Below, piece after piece: positions 27,185-36,171 of a stretch of DNA of 64,000 nucleotides. The notes below the pieces were generated by a model. That model did no database searches. It worked only from the letters and a program-made list of their open reading frames with translations, and was not told the origin of the DNA. The position numbers were made by a program, and so were the translations under genes. The stretch spans positions 4,154,001 to 4,218,000 of the forward strand of contig CBDCBG010000006.1 in the NCBI GenBank assembly GCA_965214325.1, written 5' to 3'. Position 1 is the first letter of the stretch; each line of letters opens with the position of its first letter. Source of the DNA: JAJEFO01 sp965214325. GTDB lineage: Bacteria > Pseudomonadota > Alphaproteobacteria > Rhodobacterales > Rhodobacteraceae.

Positions 27185-27208
27185 GCCCCCGGCGCGGTCG
27201 CCGGGGGC
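27185..27208. repeat. 10-bp GC hairpin between the binding-protein and permease genes
   Basis: GCCCCCGGCG (27185-27194), loop CGGT, CGCCGGGGGC (27199-27208): a perfect 10-pair stem 13 bases after the binding-protein stop, with no T-run on the transcribed strand. A stem here usually stabilises the binding-protein part of the message or partly terminates, giving more binding protein than permease. Confidence 0.7.
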
Positions 27209-27221
27209 AGGTCGGGTCAGG

Positions 27222-28793
27222 TCACGCGAACCACCAGCGCTCGCCGATCCGATGGCCGTCGTTTCGCCAGTTCGACGCGACCTGGTCCGGCTTGACAAGG
27301 GCGTCGCTGTAGGCGCCGACATAGGCGGCGAACATCGGAATGATGATTCCTCCTTCGTCCGAGACAAGCTGCTGCATCTCGAAATACATCTCGCGACGCA
27401 GGTCCTCGTCGAGTTCGGAGCGTGCCGAGACGAGCAGCTCGTTGAAACGCTCATGGCTCCAGTAGGTCTCGTTCCAGGGAACGCCTTCGGCATAGGCCGT
27501 GGCGAACATCCAGTCTTCCGTCGGTCGGCCGCCCCAATACGTGCCGACAAAGGGCTTCTGCATCCAGACGTTGCTCCAGTAGCCGTCGTTCGGCTCGCGC
27601 ACGACATTGAGGCTGATGCCGGCCGTGGCCGCCGATTCCGAGAACAGGACGCCAGCGTCGATCGCGCCCGCGAACGCCGCGTCGGCGAGGTGGATGTCGA
27701 CGCTGAGGCTGTCGAGGCCGGCCTGCTTGAGGTGGAACTTCGACTTGTCGGCGTCGAGTTCCTTCTGGGGCAGGTCCGTGTTGAAGAAGCGTGCGCCTGG
27801 GCCGATCGGATGGTCGTTGCCGAGCGAGCCGTAGCCGTTCAGGATCGTGTCCACGAGTTGCCGCCGGTTGATCGCGTATTTCAGCGCCAGCCTCACGTTC
27901 ACGTCGTCGAATGGCGCCGCGCGGGTGTCCATCGGGAGCCCGTAATGCTGCGTGCCCGTCACCGAAAGGATCTCGATGCCCGCGGATCGTCCGAGCAGCG
28001 ACACGGTATTGAGATCCACCGTGTCGATGTAGTTGACCTCGCCCGAGATCAGGGCGTTCTGGCGCGCGGCGTCGTCATGGATGACGATCTGCTCGATGGC
28101 GTCGATATAGGGCAGGCCGTCCTTCCAGTACCCGTCGTGGCGCTCGTAGCGCGCGCCGACGCCGAATTCGAGGTCAGCGATCCGGAACGGCCCGCAGCCG
28201 TCGCGGGTTTCGGGATCGATCACGCCGTCCTTCGCCGGAAGGATCGGAAGGTGATAGTCGGACAGGACGAACGGGAAGTCGGCATTGCCGTTGGCAAGCG
28301 TGACGATCACGTTCATGCCGTCGGCCTTCATGTCCACGATGTCCTCTACGATCGGCTTTGCGGCAGAGGTGGAGTCCTCTCCGCGGTGATGGTTGATCGA
28401 CGCGATCACGTCCTCCGCGACGAGCCTGTGCCCGGAATGATAGTCGACGCCTTCGCGGATGCTGAACGTCCAGACCCTCGCGTCCGGCGAGGCTTCCCAG
28501 CTTTCGGCCAGTTCGGGCACGAGAGAGCCGTCCACGGCGATTTCGGTCAGGTAGTTGTTCCGGGTGTGCGCCTGGAAGATCATGAAGTCGGCTTCCCAGC
28601 TGCCCGGATCCATCGCATCGGTCGTCGAGCCGTGGGCCATGCCGACGCGCAGCGTGCCGCCGCTCCTGGGTTGCGCCCTGAGCGGCGTGCCCCAAGGCGT
28701 GACGAGCGCGGCGGTGCCCAGAGCCGCAGCGCCCTTGAGAACTCCGCGGCGGCTGACGCCGGCCGTTGCGGGTGATCCCGTAAGTGATGACAT
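27222..28793 (-). CDS. ABC transporter substrate-binding protein, family 5, Tat-exported
   Basis: 523 residues. The start VSRRGVLKGAAALGTAALVT is a twin-arginine signal, so the protein crosses the membrane folded. GGTLRVGMAHGSTTDAMDPG, LVPELAESWEASPDARVWTF and SIREGVDYHSGHRLVAEDVI are standard for family 5 (DppA/OppA-like) proteins that bind peptides, nickel or other amides in the periplasm. ATG at 28793 has GGAGG six bases upstream; a second ATG at 28808 is less well placed. Given the neighbours, the ligand is likely the compound opened by HyuA/HyuB or a short peptide. Confidence 0.92.
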   Translation of the reverse strand: MSSLTGSPATAGVSRRGVLKGAAALGTAALVTPWGTPLRAQPRSGGTLRVGMAHGSTTDAMDPGSWEADFMIFQAHTRNNYLTEIAVDGSLVPELAESWEASPDARVWTFSIREGVDYHSGHRLVAEDVIASINHHRGEDSTSAAKPIVEDIVDMKADGMNVIVTLANGNADFPFVLSDYHLPILPAKDGVIDPETRDGCGPFRIADLEFGVGARYERHDGYWKDGLPYIDAIEQIVIHDDAARQNALISGEVNYIDTVDLNTVSLLGRSAGIEILSVTGTQHYGLPMDTRAAPFDDVNVRLALKYAINRRQLVDTILNGYGSLGNDHPIGPGARFFNTDLPQKELDADKSKFHLKQAGLDSLSVDIHLADAAFAGAIDAGVLFSESAATAGISLNVVREPNDGYWSNVWMQKPFVGTYWGGRPTEDWMFATAYAEGVPWNETYWSHERFNELLVSARSELDEDLRREMYFEMQQLVSDEGGIIIPMFAAYVGAYSDALVKPDQVASNWRNDGHRIGERWWFA

Positions 28794-28878
28794 TTTGTTC
28801 CTCCACATTTGCTTGGGTCCGGTGGTCCGGTTCTCGATCAGCGCCAATACTGACCTCAAATCCCGATGATTCAACTGT

Positions 28879-30408
28879 TTATTTTGACGGCGCATCATGG
28901 ACGGGCCCGCACGGCCCCAGGCGAATGCCGGGGCGCAGCTTTCGATAGGGAACAAGGCCAATGTCGCAAAGCAGCGAACCCGGTGCGCCGCAGGCGATCA
29001 CGCTCTGGCTGATCGGCTCGAATTCGGCCCGGTAGTGCACGGTGCTCTTGACGGCAATGATGTCCGCTTCCTCGGGAACGAGGCCGACGTGGGAGAAGTA
29101 GGCCCGGTCGAGGCACTGGTTGCGGACGCTTGAGGTCACGACGCGGATGTCGGCGTCCGTCCCGAGCGGGCGAAGCACGGCCGTGGGACCCATCCTGGCC
29201 GTGCCGCCGCCATACATTTCACCTCGGTAGGCGACTTCGCCGTTGCTCAGGGCTTCGACCCGGAAGCGTGCGTCAAGGGGCGCGTCGCCCTCGATGCCCG
29301 ACTTGCCGCCAAGGCTGGCCTGGAACTCTCGTCCGATGCCAAGCCGGTGCGCCTCGGCCGCCGCCGCCGGATCGTGGATGACGCCGACGATCGCCCGCTT
29401 CGCCCCGGCGTTCAGGAGCGCCGTTAGGAGACCGGTCGTGTCCGACGACGCGCCGCCGCCCGGGTTGTCCTGCACGTCGGCAATCGTGACGGGCCTGCCG
29501 CGGGGAAGGTCCAATGCGGCCTTAACGGCCTCCTCGGGCGCCAGGAGCGTACAGTCGAATTCCGGTTCGGCGGCGAGCGCCTCTTCGAGCAGCGCGTCGG
29601 CCGCGGAATCCGCCGTCGCCTGATCGACGGCGCTGGCAAGAATCGAAGGCCCGGAACAGGCAATGTCGCCACCGGTGAACCCGACGGCGAGTTCGACGTC
29701 CGTGTCTCCACCCGACATCCCGGCTGCAAGCCTGCAGAGCCTGCGCATGGGGCCGCCGCCCGTATGCTGGGCGTGCATGGGGATGATGTAAGGCAGTTGC
29801 CGAAAGGCTGTCGCGGGCCGTTCGCCTCCGGTCAGGCGCAGCATGCGGGACAAGGCGCGGGCGCCCGTCCGGCCCATGTCGAGGTGGGGATAGGTGCGGT
29901 AGATGCTGATCGAGCTCGCGTGGCGGACCATGTCGCCCGAGACGTTTGCGTGCATGTCGAGGCTGACCGCGACCGGCAGGTCGGGACCGAGTTGCGCACG
30001 GACGCGGCGAAGCAACTCGCCTTCGCCGTCATCGTGGCTTGCGGTGATCATCGCGCCGTGGAGGTCAAGATACAGGCCGTCCAGAGGCGCGGCCTTGCCA
30101 ACGCCCTCGAGGATGCGTGCCGTAATCGTCTCGAACGCATGATCGGTGACTGGGCCGGAAGGCTCGGCTGCGCACCAAAGCACGGGATCAAGCTCGATTG
30201 TTCCGGATGCCTCGGCCGCCGCGATGAATCCCGCGATTGGCAGGTTCAGGCCGAGCGTTCCGTCGCGTACGGCATCGCCCTCAAGCATGGCTGGCCATGA
30301 ATCCGCCATTTCGAATTCCGGCATGCCTGCCGTTCCGTGGCCGAAACTGTTGGTTTCGTGCTGGAAGCCGGCGATGGCGATCCGGTGTCTGGGGGCGGTT
30401 CGGGTCAA
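28879..30408 (-). CDS. M81-family metallopeptidase (MlrC-like)
   Basis: 509 residues. RIAIAGFQHETNSFGHG is the M81/MlrC start; DGLYLDLHGAMI, VAVSLDMHANVS and IYRTYPHLDMGRTG hold the Asp/His residues used for zinc, and VQDNPGGGASSDTTGLL is the second-domain signature. MlrC cleaves linear tetrapeptide in microcystin breakdown; most relatives occur in amide-catabolic operons with unknown substrates. The start is TTG at 30408, overlapping the previous stop in TTGA, which places the conserved start seven residues in; the frame is open for 17 more codons upstream. An alternative ATG at 30459 would overlap the dehydrogenase gene by 55 bases. Confidence 0.85.
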   Translation of the reverse strand: MTRTAPRHRIAIAGFQHETNSFGHGTAGMPEFEMADSWPAMLEGDAVRDGTLGLNLPIAGFIAAAEASGTIELDPVLWCAAEPSGPVTDHAFETITARILEGVGKAAPLDGLYLDLHGAMITASHDDGEGELLRRVRAQLGPDLPVAVSLDMHANVSGDMVRHASSISIYRTYPHLDMGRTGARALSRMLRLTGGERPATAFRQLPYIIPMHAQHTGGGPMRRLCRLAAGMSGGDTDVELAVGFTGGDIACSGPSILASAVDQATADSAADALLEEALAAEPEFDCTLLAPEEAVKAALDLPRGRPVTIADVQDNPGGGASSDTTGLLTALLNAGAKRAIVGVIHDPAAAAEAHRLGIGREFQASLGGKSGIEGDAPLDARFRVEALSNGEVAYRGEMYGGGTARMGPTAVLRPLGTDADIRVVTSSVRNQCLDRAYFSHVGLVPEEADIIAVKSTVHYRAEFEPISQSVIACGAPGSLLCDIGLVPYRKLRPGIRLGPCGPVHDAPSK

Positions 30409-31372
30409 TAGCCGCGCTCCGGGTCGATGACGTTCCTGAGCGGGCTTCCGGCAATCCACCTGCGAAGGTTGTCAAGGAAGAGATCGAATGAAGCGTCCTC
30501 CCAGCCGTCATGGACCGACGAGCAGTGCGGCGAGATGATCAGGTTATTCAGACCACAGAGCGGGCTCTCCTGCGGAAGGGGCTCGGTCTCGAAGACGTCA
30601 AGAGCGGCGCCCGCGACATGGCCGGCGGCAAGCGCCTCCGCGAGAGTGGTCTGGTCCACGATTCCGCCGCGAGAGACATCGGCAAGGAGCACGCCCGGTG
30701 CCATCGCGGCAAACTCGGCGCGACCGATCATGCCTCGGGTTGCGGCGTGAGCGGTGCGCAGACCGCGATGCAGTCGGTGTCCTCAAGGAAGCCGGCGAGA
30801 TCGTCCGGACCGCCCACGATGTCGACGCAACCGGTTGATTGCGGCCGCGAGCGCACGCCGACGACACGCATGCCGAGGACCTTGGCCTTCTCGGCAAGCG
30901 CACGCCCGGCATGTCCGAGGCCGACGATCAGGAGCGTCCTGCCCTTGAGCGGCACCATGCTGCGAGCGCGCCAGATGCGGCCCTCCTTGTCCTGCCGGAG
31001 TCCCTCGATGTCGAGAGCGAAGTGCAGGAACCCGCCCAGAACGTACTCCGCCATCATGTCGGCCGCCACGCCGGCGGCGTTGGTGATCGTCGTGCGGGTC
31101 GGATCCCATTGCCCGAAATGTTCCGTTCCCACGCCGCCGTTCGCGATCCATCGGGGGCCGCCCGGTGCGAGAAGGGCGTCGCGGGGAAAGCCTCGAGTGC
31201 CTGCGAAGCGGATCGTGAAGACCACGTCGGGCCTGAATTTCCGGATCATGCCTGGCAGGTTCTCGTAGGTCGTGCATTCCGCCACGTCGACATTGGGAAA
31301 CTCGGTTTGCAGCGATTCCGCATGCCTGGCGGTCGCATCGTTGTGCAGGAGGGTGCGGAGCGCTCGGGTCAT
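30405..31372 (-). pseudogene. D-2-hydroxyacid dehydrogenase gene with a one-base frameshift
   Basis: Two frames form one D-2-hydroxyacid dehydrogenase. Residues 1-214 (31372-30728) include LIVGLGHAGRALAEKAKVLG (NAD-binding) and end TDCIAVCAPLTPQPEA, TGA. The other frame starts with GMIGRAEFAAMAPGVLLADV, SRGGIVDQTTLAEALA, GAALDVFETEPLPQESPL and ISPHCSS, carrying the catalytic Arg, Glu and His. Inserting one base in GGGTTG at 30737-30742 restores PLTPQTRGMIGRAEF, the normal family sequence. Such enzymes reduce 2-oxo acids to D-2-hydroxyacids. Either an assembly error, a fresh mutation, or a rare slip site. The second ORF has an ATG overlapping the TGA in ATGA, but it would lack the NAD domain. 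Confidence 0.85.
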
Positions 31373-32706
31373 GCGTCCGGACGGGAGTGGAGGAGCCGCA
31401 ACAGTTCGACGAACCTGGTGCCAGGCTCCGTCAGGCGGTCGCGCATCTCCCAGATGGCCGACGCACGGTCGCGATCGAGGCCGCTGGTCATTTCAAGGAA
31501 CTTCGCCTTGACTGCGCTTCGCGGCAGGGGGGATTCCGGGCCACCCGTCGCATTGACGTCTCCCGAGGACATCGTGCGACCGTCGGACAGATGAACCGTG
31601 ACGTCGGACCAGCGGCCTTCCGGGAACCGCGCCGAGTGCCGGGGATCCTCGGAAACCAGGATCTTTCCGACAACGGCCTCGATGCCGGGGTCGGACAGGG
31701 CTTGGCCCGTCACCTGGTCCGGTCCGACCCTTCCGTGAACGAGCAGCGCGGCCAGGGCGAAGGCAAGGGAGTACTGGGCATGCGAAGTGGTTTCCGGCAT
31801 GCCGGGGAAGAGCTCTGCGGCTTCGGCAAACGTGTTCACGTCGATGGCGGATACGTCATGCGCGGCGAACCCGTGCTCCCTCACGAGCTGGCCAAGGGCG
31901 TCGATCGCCCCATGCGCCCACCGACAGATCGGATAGGGCTTGATGTAGTTTTGCTCGACCGTCCAGCGCCTTCCGAGGTCGTTCCAGCGTTCCGCGACCT
32001 CTTCGGCCTCGACGGTCATGGCTGGCGCCCCCTCAAACCCTTCCTCCGCCAGCAGCACCGCGGCAAGGCCCACGAATGCGCCCATGCCGGAGCCGTCATG
32101 CAGCATGGTCGGGTTCGCGATCTCGCGCATCATCTGGCTGCGCGGTCCATGGTATTCGGCGATTCCGAGCGCCTGCCGGAACCGGTGTGCGTCAAGGCCC
32201 CTCAGCCGCGCACCGAGCGCCGCGACGCCAAGCGCGTTCCAGGCCCCGGACGTGTGGTAGTCGCTGACCGTTGCATGGAGCGACAATGCGGCGCGCGCGG
32301 CAACCTCGTAGGAAATTGCAAGTGCGGCGAGTGCATCGCGCGCCGAAAGCGCTGGCCCGCGCTCGGCCAGTGCGCAGAGCGCAGGCACGACGGCACACCC
32401 GATATGGCCCTTGGTCGGGTTGAAGCCGTCGTGGGCGTCAAGATTGTCGGTCTGTGTCGCAGCCGCGAAGGCGGCTCCCGGAATGGAGGCCTTGCGGCCG
32501 TCGAAGAGAAGGGTGGCTGCCTCGGCCGGCGTGCCCGCCGCAAGATGCCGCACCGCGTGGTCGCGGGCGATGCGGGCCGCGTCCAGCCGTGCGGAACCCG
32601 CCGTGACCCCGAGCGTGTCAACGAGCAGCGTGGCCGTGAAGTCGAGCGCGCTTTCCGGAATGTCAGGCGTGCCAAGCACGAACTCTGCGAGATCATCGAA
32701 GTTCAT
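31369..32706 (-). CDS. MmgE/PrpD-family protein
   Basis: 445 residues. The N-terminal half is the MmgE/PrpD helical domain (ALDFTATLLVDTLGVTAGSA, DNLDAHDGFNPTKGHIGCAV, ALGIAEYHGPRSQMMREI) and the C-terminal half the second alpha/beta domain (KPYPICRWAHGAIDALGQL, PETTSHAQYSLAFALAALLV). The family includes 2-methylcitrate dehydratase, cis-aconitate decarboxylase and imidodisuccinate/iminodisuccinate-type lyases. In this operon it may eliminate water or ammonia from a small tricarboxylate or amino acid intermediate. Starts and stops overlap both neighbours by four bases (ATGA). Confidence 0.9.
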   Translation of the reverse strand: MNFDDLAEFVLGTPDIPESALDFTATLLVDTLGVTAGSARLDAARIARDHAVRHLAAGTPAEAATLLFDGRKASIPGAAFAAATQTDNLDAHDGFNPTKGHIGCAVVPALCALAERGPALSARDALAALAISYEVAARAALSLHATVSDYHTSGAWNALGVAALGARLRGLDAHRFRQALGIAEYHGPRSQMMREIANPTMLHDGSGMGAFVGLAAVLLAEEGFEGAPAMTVEAEEVAERWNDLGRRWTVEQNYIKPYPICRWAHGAIDALGQLVREHGFAAHDVSAIDVNTFAEAAELFPGMPETTSHAQYSLAFALAALLVHGRVGPDQVTGQALSDPGIEAVVGKILVSEDPRHSARFPEGRWSDVTVHLSDGRTMSSGDVNATGGPESPLPRSAVKAKFLEMTSGLDRDRASAIWEMRDRLTEPGTRFVELLRLLHSRPDA

Positions 32707-33446
32707 TTGCGGGTCCTTTCAAGCAGCATGCCGAATCCGGGAACAGGATCATCGATTCCAAGGCGGCGGAGTGCCTCGTACATCATGGCCTGGTTCGAGC
32801 TTGTCGTGGGCTTGCCAAGGGCCTGCTCAAGCCGCGCGAGGGTTTCGACGCTGCGCATGTCCGTGCAGGAGAGAACGACGGCGTCTGCATCATCATGGTC
32901 GGCGCGGATTCCGCAGGCGAGGATCTCCTCGGGAGTCATCGCGCCCTGCTCCTCGTTGCTGAGCGGTTCCGCGACCTCTGATCGCTGAACGGTCTCGATG
33001 CCGGCCTCCTCGAGAAACGCGACGGCCAGGTCGTTGATTGCCGGAACATAGGGCGAGGCGAGGCCGACCCTCTTGGCATCCAGCACCTTGAGCGCGGCGA
33101 CGAGAGCGCCCGCAGCAGTCACCGTCTCGGCGCCGGTCCCGGACTTTATGCGGGCCGCGAGCCTCCTGTCAAAATCGGGACCGTGTGCAAGCGTCGCTGA
33201 AGTGCAGCCATAGAGGATGACGTCGGGCCTGGCGCCCATGAGCAGGCGGAGCGGCTCGTCGATGTCCGATGCGCCGAGCCTTTCCATCTGGGATTCGTCA
33301 GGTGTCCGCTCCGGGTCATATCCGCCAAGGCGGGCTGCATGGACGGCAATGCCCGGAGGGCTCATGAGCGTCATGTCAGGTTCGAGATTCGTGTTCGTGA
33401 AGGGGACGAGAAGGCCCAGCCGGGCCCGTCCGCGTGATGGTGTCAT
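32703..33446 (-). CDS. Asp/Glu racemase-superfamily protein (maleate isomerase-like)
   Basis: 247 residues. The two catalytic Cys sites are present: YGCTSATLAHG (Cys81) and VLSCTDMRSVE (Cys194). LGLLVPFTNTNLEPDMTLM and the later ITNQAMMYEALRR-like NQAMMYEALRRLGI fit maleate cis-trans isomerase / aryl-malonate decarboxylase relatives rather than glutamate racemase. It could racemise a hydantoin-derived amino acid or isomerise a cis-dicarboxylate. ATG overlaps the aminotransferase stop (ATGA); a start 21 bases earlier is unlikely. Confidence 0.86.
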   Translation of the reverse strand: MTPSRGRARLGLLVPFTNTNLEPDMTLMSPPGIAVHAARLGGYDPERTPDESQMERLGASDIDEPLRLLMGARPDVILYGCTSATLAHGPDFDRRLAARIKSGTGAETVTAAGALVAALKVLDAKRVGLASPYVPAINDLAVAFLEEAGIETVQRSEVAEPLSNEEQGAMTPEEILACGIRADHDDADAVVLSCTDMRSVETLARLEQALGKPTTSSNQAMMYEALRRLGIDDPVPGFGMLLERTRK

Positions 33447-34525
33447 GGCGTGATTTTCCTGGTCCATGTCTCAATCAGCGAGATGGCGTTGTCGAGTTCC
33501 CTTTCGGGACCGATCGTCATTCGAAGGCAGCAAGGCAGGCCCGCGGCGCCCTGCGCGCGCAGGGTTGCACCCCCGGCACGGAGCCGTGCCTCGGCGGAAC
33601 GCGCGCGCTCCGGCGTTTCAAGATCCAGGAGAAGGAAGTTGGTGAAGCTGGACGGGCAACGAATGCCCAGCGAGGCCAGTTTCCCTGCCACGCTGTCACG
33701 TCGCTCCGCGATCAGGTCGCAGGTATCGCGCATGTACGCGTCCTCCTGCAGCGCGGCTCGCGCGGCGGCCTGCGAGATCGTGGAGACGTTGTTGGGGTTG
33801 AGGACCTTTCGGACCTCGACCGCAACCCCAGCCGGAAACGCGCCCCATCCTACGCGGCAGCCCGCCAGCCCGTACGCCTTGGAAAAGGTGCGCAGAATGA
33901 CCGTGCTCCCTGTTGCGATCATGTCAAGGACGGGGGCATCAAGATGGTCGGCGAATTCGCCATAGGCCTCGTCAATGACAAGCAGGATGTCCTCGCGCAG
34001 ATCCCTGCGAAGGCGCCGGATCTCGTCCGTCGGGATGCGGGTTCCGGTCGGGTTGCCGGGATTGGCCAGGAAGACGCAGCCGGTATCCGGCCGGACGGCT
34101 TCGAGAATCGCGTCCACCGACGCCGTGCGGTCGCACTCGGGCGCCGTGTCGAACCGGGCCTCGCTTGCCTGCGCGGCGCTGCGAAAGTACGGATAGGCAT
34201 GTTCCGGTGCAAGAACCGCGCGCCGCGGGCCGGCAAACGCGCGTGCCAGGCAGCCAATCAGTTCGAGCGATCCGCTGCCGCAGATGATCGCGTCGGGGTC
34301 GATGTCGTGCCGCGCCGCAATTGACGAACGCAGGTCGGTCCAGTCGGGATCCGGATACAGCTCGGCATCGGCCATGGCTGCCACGACCGCTTCGAGAGTG
34401 CCGGGGCAGGGCGGGCGGAAGCTCTCGTTCTGCGCGAGCGAAGGTGCGGGTCGCCTGCCCGGACCCGCAAGGCCGGCCAGTGCGTAGGGCGCCATGGCCG
34501 CGACATGCTTCCGCGCGCGGGTCAT
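33443..34525 (-). CDS. PLP aminotransferase, histidinol-phosphate-aminotransferase family
   Basis: 360 residues. FLANPGNPTGTRIP (about 152-165), VIDEAYGEF (183-191) and RTFSKAYGLAGCRVGWG with the PLP lysine at 216 are class I/II aminotransferase signatures, closest in style to HisC. The start SLAQNESFRPPCPG is HisC-like, but no other histidine gene is near. HisC relatives also act on aromatic and other amino acids in catabolic operons, so it likely moves an amino group to or from an amino acid released by HyuAB. ATGA overlaps at both ends. Confidence 0.86.
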   Translation of the reverse strand: MTRARKHVAAMAPYALAGLAGPGRRPAPSLAQNESFRPPCPGTLEAVVAAMADAELYPDPDWTDLRSSIAARHDIDPDAIICGSGSLELIGCLARAFAGPRRAVLAPEHAYPYFRSAAQASEARFDTAPECDRTASVDAILEAVRPDTGCVFLANPGNPTGTRIPTDEIRRLRRDLREDILLVIDEAYGEFADHLDAPVLDMIATGSTVILRTFSKAYGLAGCRVGWGAFPAGVAVEVRKVLNPNNVSTISQAAARAALQEDAYMRDTCDLIAERRDSVAGKLASLGIRCPSSFTNFLLLDLETPERARSAEARLRAGGATLRAQGAAGLPCCLRMTIGPERELDNAISLIETWTRKITP

Positions 34526-36171
34526 GGAGACCGCCCGTAGGCGCTTCGCGCGGCACCGGGACTGACAAGCCCGGCCTGCACATCGCTCTCGAGCATGGCG
34601 GGCGCGCGCTCGGCGGGCGACCCAAACCCGCCCCCGCCCGGGGTTTCGAAGATCAGGCGCTCGCCGGGCCGGATGCGAATCTCCCCCTTGCCGGGCAGGT
34701 CCGGCCCGTCCTCGTCGATCCGGATGCGCCCCGGCGCGCCGTCGCGACCCTCGTGGCGGCCACGCGCCGGGTTCCTGACCCGTTCGACGGAGAGAAACAG
34801 GAGCAGGTCCTGGTCAAGCGCCGGACTGATCTCGATCCGCTGCCCAAGTCCGCCGCGCGTCCGGCCTGGACCGCCGGAGTCCAAGCGCAGTTCGCGGCGG
34901 TGAAACAGGACCGGTGCCACCGCCTCGGTGGTTTCCACCTGGCTGCCCCAGACGCCGCTCGGAAACGCCGTGGCCGACAGTCCGTCACGGGCTGGCCGCG
35001 CGCCTGTTCCGCCATTGAAGACAAGCTCCAGGGCAAACAGGACATCGCCTCGTTCAACCGCTTCGGGAGCATGTCGAAGCGGAAGGTCGTACATGCAGGA
35101 CGCGCCCTCGGCAGGAACGCTTTCGGGAAGTGCCTGCGCCAGGCACCCGAAGACAAGGTCAGGCGTCATCTGTCCGAGCGCATGGCGCATCGCGACCGGG
35201 GACGGTGGCCTGGCATTGAGGATGCAGCCCGGCGGCCCCGCGACCTGGAAGGGCTCGAGCGAGCCGGCATTGTTGGGTATGTCGGGGCCGATGATGCAGC
35301 GAAGGGCGAAGACCGTGTATGCCGTGGCATAGTTCAGCGGCACGTTGATGCCCTTCGGGACGCATGGATCGGTGCCGGCAAAGTCGACCAGCACATGGTC
35401 GTCCGCAATGGTGAGGGCGGCGCGCAGCTCCAGCGGGCTGTCATAGCCGTCCACGGTCAGAGCGCTCTTCCATGTCCCCTTCGGAAGGTCCGCAATGATG
35501 TCGAGCGTGCCCCGGCGCGAGGTCTCGACGATGTAGCGCGAGAGATCACGGAGGTCGGCAAGGGCAAATTCGTGCATTGTCTCGCGCACCCGGGCGGCGC
35601 CGGCTTCGCAGCAGGCGACGAGCGCGTAAATGTCGCCCTCGTTGGCGACCGGTTCGCGCGAGTTCGCCTTGACGATGTCGAGCAGAAGCGCGTTCACCTC
35701 GCCGGCCTCCACCAGCTTGCAGGGCGGTATCATGAGGCCCTCGTCGTGGATGTCCGAACCTTCGGGCCCCATGCCTTGTCCGCCGAGGTCCGCGAGGTGC
35801 GACGTGCAGGCGGTGAAGCCCACGTGGCGGCCTTCATGCAGGATCGGCATCATCAGGAAAAAGTCGTTCAGGTGACCGGACGCGATCCACGGATCGTTGG
35901 TCATGCAGATGTCCCCGGCGCGCATGTCCTGCACCGGAAAGCGGTCGCGGAGAGAGTTTACGGCCATTGCCATCGTGTTGACATGCCCGGGCGTGCCGGT
36001 GACGGCCTGGGCGAGCATCCGGCCCTCGGCATCGAAGATTCCGGCCGATATGTCGCCGCATTCGCGCACGATCGGGCTGAAGGCGGCGCGCATGAGAGCC
36101 TGGCCCTGTTCCTCGACCACGGCGAGCAGCCTGTCCCATAGCATCTGGAGACGCGTGTTGTCCGTCGTCAT
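34522..36171 (-). CDS. hyuB: Hydantoinase B / oxoprolinase subunit
   Basis: 549 residues. FSPIVRECGDISAGIFDAEG, TGTPGHVNTMAMAVNSL, DICMTNDPWIASGHLNDFFL and GGAGGF-like ETPGGGGFGSPAER at the end identify HyuB. It works with HyuA as an ATP-dependent enzyme that opens a cyclic amide (hydantoin, N-methylhydantoin, 5-oxoproline or acetone-carboxylase-type substrates in various members). ATG at 36171 overlaps the hyuA stop (ATGA); the frame is open for 57 more codons upstream, inside hyuA, and is not used. Confidence 0.93.
   Translation of the reverse strand: MTTDNTRLQMLWDRLLAVVEEQGQALMRAAFSPIVRECGDISAGIFDAEGRMLAQAVTGTPGHVNTMAMAVNSLRDRFPVQDMRAGDICMTNDPWIASGHLNDFFLMMPILHEGRHVGFTACTSHLADLGGQGMGPEGSDIHDEGLMIPPCKLVEAGEVNALLLDIVKANSREPVANEGDIYALVACCEAGAARVRETMHEFALADLRDLSRYIVETSRRGTLDIIADLPKGTWKSALTVDGYDSPLELRAALTIADDHVLVDFAGTDPCVPKGINVPLNYATAYTVFALRCIIGPDIPNNAGSLEPFQVAGPPGCILNARPPSPVAMRHALGQMTPDLVFGCLAQALPESVPAEGASCMYDLPLRHAPEAVERGDVLFALELVFNGGTGARPARDGLSATAFPSGVWGSQVETTEAVAPVLFHRRELRLDSGGPGRTRGGLGQRIEISPALDQDLLLFLSVERVRNPARGRHEGRDGAPGRIRIDEDGPDLPGKGEIRIRPGERLIFETPGGGGFGSPAERAPAMLESDVQAGLVSPGAARSAYGRSP

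Noticed and set aside
24955..27312. 785-codon plus-strand frame opposite the ABC genes
   Set aside because: GC-rich shadow frame; the minus-strand permeases and ATPase have all their motifs.
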